From contig NZ_RBLG01000007.1 in the NCBI RefSeq assembly GCF_003634585.1, forward strand, positions 1-64,000: a stretch of DNA of 64,000 nucleotides, given 5' to 3'. The notes under the pieces are model-generated. The model was not told where the DNA came from and ran no database searches. It was given only the letters and a program-made list of their open reading frames with translations. Both the position numbers and the translations under genes were made by a program. The DNA is from Gillisia mitskevichiae. Its GTDB lineage: Bacteria > Bacteroidota > Bacteroidia > Flavobacteriales > Flavobacteriaceae. Shown piece after piece: positions 62,311 to 64,000 of this stretch; the first letter of the stretch is position 1, and each line of letters begins with the position of its first letter.

Positions 62311-64000
62311 ATGGCTGAAGAAACAAAAAATCAAGAAGTTCAAGAGTCTAACTCTGAAGTTTCGAACCACGCGGCACCGTCTGCACAACAGGAAAACCCT
62401 GAGCAATTCTTAAAAGACTTTAACTGGCACAACTACGAAGAAGGAATAGATCCTGTAGATGATACTAAGTTAGTAGAATTTGAGAAGTTAGTAGCTGAAA
62501 ACTTTGTAGATACTTTAGATGATGAAGTAACTACTGGTAGAGTTATTAATATCACAGATCGTGATGCTATTATTGACATTAACGCGAAAAGTGAAGGAGT
62601 TATTTCTTTAAACGAATTCCGTTACAATCCAGATCTTAAAGTTGGAGATGAGGTTGAAGTATTAATTGATGTACGTGAAGACGCTACAGGTCAATTGATC
62701 CTTTCTCACCGTAAAGCTCGTGTGATCATGGCTTGGGATCGTGTGAACAAAGCACATGATGAAGCATTAATCGTAAACGGTTTTGTTAAATGTCGTACTA
62801 AAGGTGGTATGATCGTAGATGTATTTGGAATTGAGGCATTCTTGCCAGGATCTCAAATAGACGTGAAGCCAATTAGAGATTACGATGCTTATGTAGGTAA
62901 AACAATGGAATTCAAAGTTGTGAAAATCAACCATGAATTTAAGAATGTTGTTGTATCGCACAAAGCGCTTATCGAAGCGGATATCGAAGAGCAGAAAAAA
63001 GAAATTATTGGTCAACTAGAAAAAGGTCAAGTATTAGAAGGTACTGTTAAGAATATTACTTCTTACGGTGTATTCGTAGATCTTGGTGGAGTTGATGGAT
63101 TGGTTCACATTACAGATCTTTCTTGGTCTCGTATTAACCATCCAAACGAAATAGTTGAATTAGACCAGAAATTGAATGTTGTTATTCTTGACTTCGATGA
63201 AGCTAAGACTAGAATTCAATTAGGTTTAAAACAATTACACAAACATCCATGGGAAGCTTTAGACGAAAACCTTAAAGTTGGAGACAACGTTAAAGGAAAA
63301 GTAGTTGTAATTGCAGATTACGGAGCATTTATTGAAGTTGCTGAAGGAGTTGAAGGACTTATTCACGTTTCTGAAATGTCTTGGAGTACGCATTTACGTT
63401 CAGCTCAGGATTTCGTGAAAGTAGGGGATGAGATCGAAGCTCAAATCTTAACTTTAGATCGTGATGATCGTAAAATGTCTCTTGGTATTAAGCAATTAAG
63501 CGCGGATCCATGGACAGATATTACTTCTAAGTATCCAGTTGGTTCTAAGCACACAGGTATTGTACGTAACTTTACAAACTTTGGTGTATTCGTAGAATTG
63601 GAAGAAGGAATAGACGGACTTATTTATATTTCTGACCTTTCTTGGACTAAGAAGATCAAGCATCCATCTGAATTTACTAATGTAGGTGATAAGTTGGAAG
63701 TTGTTGTATTAGAATTAGATGTTGAAGGACGTAAATTAAGTTTAGGTCACAAACAAACTGAGTCTAACCCTTGGGATAAATATGAAACTGAATTCGCTGT
63801 AGGTACTACACATACTGCGGAAATAGGTGAAATAGTTGACAAAGGTGCAACCATAGAGTTTAATGAGGATATTACTGCATTCGTTCCTACTCGTCATCTT
63901 GAAAAAGAAGATGGTAAGAAACTTAATGCTGGTGAGTCTGCGGAGTTCCAAATTATTGAATTCAACAAAGAATTCAAGAGAGTGGTAGCTTCTCATATGG
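62311..64000 (+). CDS. rpsA: 30S ribosomal protein S1 (3' end outside window)
   Basis: 563 codons are visible from ATG at 62311 (MAEETKNQEVQESNSEVS...). After an acidic, Gln-rich N-terminal extension of about 60 residues come successive S1/OB domains, e.g. DEVTTGRVINITDRDAIIDI, GQVLEGTVKNITSYGVFVDL, GDNVKGKVVVIADYGAFIEV and GSKHTGIVRNFTNFGVFVEL. It binds mRNA on the small subunit, which matters in a phylum with little Shine-Dalgarno use. It is truncated only by the window edge. Confidence 0.95.
   Translation, partial: MAEETKNQEVQESNSEVSNHAAPSAQQENPEQFLKDFNWHNYEEGIDPVDDTKLVEFEKLVAENFVDTLDDEVTTGRVINITDRDAIIDINAKSEGVISLNEFRYNPDLKVGDEVEVLIDVREDATGQLILSHRKARVIMAWDRVNKAHDEALIVNGFVKCRTKGGMIVDVFGIEAFLPGSQIDVKPIRDYDAYVGKTMEFKVVKINHEFKNVVVSHKALIEADIEEQKKEIIGQLEKGQVLEGTVKNITSYGVFVDLGGVDGLVHITDLSWSRINHPNEIVELDQKLNVVILDFDEAKTRIQLGLKQLHKHPWEALDENLKVGDNVKGKVVVIADYGAFIEVAEGVEGLIHVSEMSWSTHLRSAQDFVKVGDEIEAQILTLDRDDRKMSLGIKQLSADPWTDITSKYPVGSKHTGIVRNFTNFGVFVELEEGIDGLIYISDLSWTKKIKHPSEFTNVGDKLEVVVLELDVEGRKLSLGHKQTESNPWDKYETEFAVGTTHTAEIGEIVDKGATIEFNEDITAFVPTRHLEKEDGKKLNAGESAEFQIIEFNKEFKRVVASHM

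Noticed and set aside
62767-63996. Minus-strand open frames at the right edge
   Set aside because: They are shadows of rpsA, whose S1 domains are unmistakable on the plus strand.

Overview
The window looks like the chromosome of a marine or environmental member of the Flavobacteriaceae (Bacteroidota). The support is internal: low G+C, several promoters of the Bacteroidota type (TTG, about 19-21 bases, TAnnTTTG), a T9SS C-terminal sorting domain, DUF6452/DUF6048/DUF6495-type proteins, a LytTR regulator, and local gene orders usual in this group (rlmD-DUF6452-DUF6048; zapA-6S-like RNA-rny; xerD next to outer-membrane barrels and aroQ; cmk near rpsA). I cannot name the genus from sequence alone.

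Region 1 (1-5513) is the accessory part and the main discovery. Five copies of an exactly 126-bp element (AAC...GTT) in one orientation separate very AT-rich gene cassettes, all read on the minus strand, behind a tyrosine recombinase at 4368-5513. The two ends of each cassette, not the two flanks of each repeat, are complementary over 14-18 bases. The extended junction is AT-N7-AAC-[core]-GTT-N7-GT on the plus strand, where N7 is a cassette-specific heptamer and position 11 of the arm is a T.G wobble in all five complete cassettes. That is the logic of an integron: the 5' end of a cassette completes its own attC when the cassette is circular. However, the recombinase lacks the extra segment of classical IntI, has its own N-terminal domain, and points the same way as the cassettes. 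A half-site lies 28 bp behind the recombinase stop codon, where attI is expected. The cassettes carry a superinfection-immunity-type membrane protein, a membrane-anchored protein of unknown function, a three-gene unit with two membrane-anchored proteins, an ORF-less cassette with four ~57-bp repeats, a protein with a TNT-like motif, and the start of a lipoprotein.

Region 2 (5598-27224) is ordinary chromosome. It holds a B12-type radical SAM protein, tRNA-dihydrouridine synthase, a ZIP transporter, rRNA/tRNA methyltransferases (THUMP type, rlmD, rlmH, trmH-like), ornithine aminotransferase, a DEAD-box helicase, an ITPase/RdgB homologue, nadC, a BrkB-family membrane protein and priA. A cluster of three imperfect inverted repeats fills 12054-12289.

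Region 3 (27285-44793) contains a LytTR response regulator, the rpsF-rpsR-rplI operon, an ABC permease, hisS, small membrane proteins, a T9SS-secreted protein, an Smr-domain protein, a cysteine desulfurase, an M23 peptidase, the cluster coiled-coil/zapA/6S-like RNA/rny, an aldo/keto reductase and the chromosomal xerD-type recombinase.

Region 4 (44907-64000) contains three outer-membrane barrels, aroQ, a Dph6-like ATPase, lpdA, two tandem msrB genes, an M48 lipoprotein peptidase, an MFS transporter, an ECF sigma/anti-sigma operon with two beta-solenoid-like surface proteins, lon, cmk, another MFS transporter and rpsA, which runs off the right edge. No tRNA, rRNA, CRISPR array or insertion sequence was recognised.
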